Assembly (NCBI RefSeq): GCF_000423825.1
Contig: NZ_AUIS01000011.1
Span: forward strand, 1 to 64,000
Reading direction: 5' to 3'
From: Thermithiobacillus tepidarius DSM 3134
GTDB lineage: Bacteria; Pseudomonadota; Gammaproteobacteria; Acidithiobacillales; Thermithiobacillaceae
Length of the DNA stretch: 64,000 bases
The translations under genes were made by a program, and so were the position numbers. Position 1 is the first letter of the stretch, and every line of letters starts with the position of its first letter. Positions 62,404-64,000 of the stretch are shown piece by piece. The notes below the pieces were generated by a model. It was given only the letters and a program-made list of their open reading frames with translations. It was not told where the DNA came from and did not search any database.

Positions 62404-62970
62404 ATGCTGCTGATGATCGACAACTACGACAGCTTCACCTACAACCTGGTCCAGTACTTCGGCGAGCTGGGCGCGGAGGTGGCTGTCTACCGCAACGACA
62501 AGATCACGCTGGAGGCCATCGAGGAGATGGCGCCGGAGCGGATCGTCATCTCGCCCGGGCCCTGCACGCCCAACGAGGCGGGCATCTCCCTGGACGTGAT
62601 CCGCCACTTCGGTGGGCGCCTGCCGCTGCTGGGTGTCTGCCTCGGGCACCAGGCCATCGGCCAAGCCTTCGGCGGCCGGGTGGTGCATGCCCAGCAGGTC
62701 ATGCATGGCAAGGTCTCGGACATTTTTCATACCGGCGAAGGGGTGTTTCGCCACCTGCCCGATCCCTTCGAGGCGACGCGCTACCACTCGCTGGTGGTCG
62801 AGCGCGAGACGCTGCCGGACTGCCTGGAGATCACCGCCTGGACCGAGGAGGGCGAGATCATGGGCCTGCGCCACAGGTCGCTGTCCATCGAGGGCGTGCA
62901 GTTCCATCCCGAGTCCATCATGACCCGGCATGGCAAGGCACTTTTGAACAACTTTCTCCAGCAAGGGTGA
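62404..62970 (+). CDS. trpG: Anthranilate synthase component II (glutamine amidotransferase)
   Basis: 188 residues from ATG 62404; a start 10 codons earlier lacks similarity. Class I amidotransferase: [33 protein letters not shown], catalytic Cys in [12 protein letters not shown], and the His/Glu pair in [11 protein letters not shown]. It provides ammonia for TrpE and may also serve PabB in folate synthesis. The gap to trpE is 72 bp. Confidence 0.96.
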   Translation: MLLMIDNYDSFTYNLVQYFGELGAEVAVYRNDKITLEAIEEMAPERIVISPGPCTPNEAGISLDVIRHFGGRLPLLGVCLGHQAIGQAFGGRVVHAQQVMHGKVSDIFHTGEGVFRHLPDPFEATRYHSLVVERETLPDCLEITAWTEEGEIMGLRHRSLSIEGVQFHPESIMTRHGKALLNNFLQQG

Positions 62971-63051
62971 AGCGGCGTGCCGTGAAATGTGAGGCCCGAA
63001 GTTGCGTGCTGCGCAGCTCGCGACCTGCCTTTCACCTCTCCCGGAGGTTCC

Positions 63052-64000
63052 ATGATTCAGCAGGCCATTAAAAAAGTCGTCGAACACGAAAGCCTGTCGC
63101 GCCGCGAGGCCAGCGAGGTGTTCCAGCTCATCATGGCCGGCGAGGCCACGCCGGCGCAGATCGCGGCCCTGCTGATCGGCCTGCGCCTGAAAGGGGAAAC
63201 GGTCGAGGAAATCGTCGGTGCCGCCCAGGCCATGCGCGCCGTGGCGACACCGGTGCACGTCCATCTGCCCCATCTGGTGGACACCTGCGGCACGGGGGGC
63301 GACAGCGCCCATACCTTCAATATCTCCACCGCCGCCGCCTTCGTGGCCGCCGCGGGCGGTGCGGCGGTGGCCAAGCACGGCAACCGCTCCGTGTCCTCCA
63401 AGAGCGGCAGCGCCGACGTCCTGGAGGCGGCTGGCGTGCGGCTGGCCCTGACGCCGGAGCAGGTCAAGCGCTGCATCGAGGAGGTCGGCATCGGCTTCCT
63501 CTACGCGCCGGCCCACCACGGCGCCATGCGCCACGCCATCGGTCCGCGCCGCGAGATCGGCGTGCGCACCATCTTCAATCTGCTCGGCCCGCTGACCAAT
63601 CCCGCCGGCGCCCCCAACCAGGTGGTGGGTGTTTACGCCGAACGCTGGCTGACGCCGCTGGCCGAGGTGTTGCGCGAACTGGGCAGCCGGCACGTGCTCG
63701 CGGTGCACGGCGCCGACGGCCTGGACGAAATCAGCATCTCCGGCCCCACGGAAATCGCCGAGCTGCGCGACGGGCAGATCCTGCGCGACCGCATCGAGCC
63801 CGAAGATTTCGGCCTCAAGCGCGCACCCATCGAGGCACTGCGCGTCGCCGATGCTCGCGAGTCTCTGGCGGTGCTGTTGGCCGTGCTGCGCGGCGAACCC
63901 GGCCCGCATCGCGACGTGGTGCTGCTGAATGCCGGCGCCGCGCTCTACGTGGCGGGCCTCAGCGACAGCCTGCAAGCCGGCGTCGCCCAGGCGGAGGCCA
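63052..64000 (+). CDS. trpD: Anthranilate phosphoribosyltransferase (3' end outside window)
   Basis: 316 codons visible of about 340. [17 protein letters not shown] is the PRPP loop, [22 protein letters not shown] and [37 protein letters not shown] follow, and [11 protein letters not shown] is seen near the edge. It moves the phosphoribosyl group to anthranilate. Start ATG 63052 has CCGGAGG upstream. The open frame runs to the window end, so trpC would be expected next. Confidence 0.97.
   Translation, partial: MIQQAIKKVVEHESLSRREASEVFQLIMAGEATPAQIAALLIGLRLKGETVEEIVGAAQAMRAVATPVHVHLPHLVDTCGTGGDSAHTFNISTAAAFVAAAGGAAVAKHGNRSVSSKSGSADVLEAAGVRLALTPEQVKRCIEEVGIGFLYAPAHHGAMRHAIGPRREIGVRTIFNLLGPLTNPAGAPNQVVGVYAERWLTPLAEVLRELGSRHVLAVHGADGLDEISISGPTEIAELRDGQILRDRIEPEDFGLKRAPIEALRVADARESLAVLLAVLRGEPGPHRDVVLLNAGAALYVAGLSDSLQAGVAQAEA

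Noticed and set aside
60781-63975. 1064-codon open frame on the - strand
   Set aside because: It is antisense to gph, trpE, trpG and trpD, all strongly supported. Long antisense frames are expected in G+C-rich DNA with this codon use.

Overview
The window comes from a G+C-rich (roughly two-thirds by eye) Gram-negative proteobacterium. It carries LPS core genes, an MSHA-type type IV pilus locus, twitching ATPases, a conserved pilT/pilU-yggS-proC-yggT and gshB/tonB/yqgE/ruvX/pyrRB gene order typical of gammaproteobacteria, and a chromosomal Calvin-cycle operon running into trp genes. The order hyp-suhB-cbbF-cbbT-cbbG-cbbK-pyk-cbbA-cbbE-cbbZ-trpE-trpG resembles clusters known from acidithiobacilli. 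My best inference is an autotrophic, probably sulfur-oxidising bacterium of or near the class Acidithiobacillia. RuBisCO is not in the window, so autotrophy is inferred, not shown.

Layout. 1-357: end of an ISL3-family insertion sequence that cuts an O-antigen ligase gene. 365-5015: LPS assembly on the + strand (ligase remnant, glycosyltransferase, waaC, a PTP-like phosphatase, waaA). 5028-7945: small stress and housekeeping genes on the - strand (GlsB-type membrane protein, BON protein, isochorismatase-like, rhodanese, isoaspartyl methyltransferase-like). 8088-10228: thiC with promoter, TPP riboswitch and terminator. 10229-11092: gene-free repeat island with REP-like palindromes. 11093-27072: MSHA pilus locus, all - strand, transcribed mshE-G-B-A-C-D-O-P-Q-I-I2-J-K-L-M-N. 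This is a circular permutation of the usual I-to-N then E-to-Q order. 27274-29538: SBBP beta-propeller surface protein with a C-terminal sorting-type tail. 29605-29680: tRNA-Phe. 29869-34566: pilU, pilT, then divergently yggS, proC, yggT, yggU. 34881-38925: outer-membrane barrel protein, methyltransferase, apaG, metallo-beta-lactamase fold protein, aldose-epimerase-like protein, DsrE-like protein. 38956-48878: pyrC' (catalytically dead-looking), pyrB, pyrR, ruvX, yqgE, tonB, an apbE/NusG-II/Gx-transporter cassette, gshB, gshA, rsmE. 49059-64000: thioredoxin-like protein, hypothetical protein, inositol-monophosphatase-like protein, then the cbb operon and trpE, trpG, trpD (cut by the window edge).

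How the genes work together. The MSHA locus encodes a complete-looking pilus machine (assembly ATPase, platform, secretin, alignment proteins, major and minor pilins). pilT/pilU nearby could supply retraction. The cbb block turns RuBisCO product into triose phosphate, regenerates pentose phosphates, salvages 2-phosphoglycolate through Gph and drains carbon to pyruvate through pyruvate kinase. The trp genes lie directly downstream. Several hairpins and a terminator-like structure between cbb genes suggest that stoichiometry is set inside the operon. A perfect 9-3-9 inverted repeat filling the -35/-10 spacer before glpX is a strong operator candidate.

No CRISPR array, prophage or clearly new multigene defence system is visible. 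The most unusual items are the permuted MSHA locus with a sigma-54-like pilin promoter, the cbb operator and intercistronic structures, and the apbE/NusG-II/Gx cassette inserted in an otherwise conserved neighbourhood.
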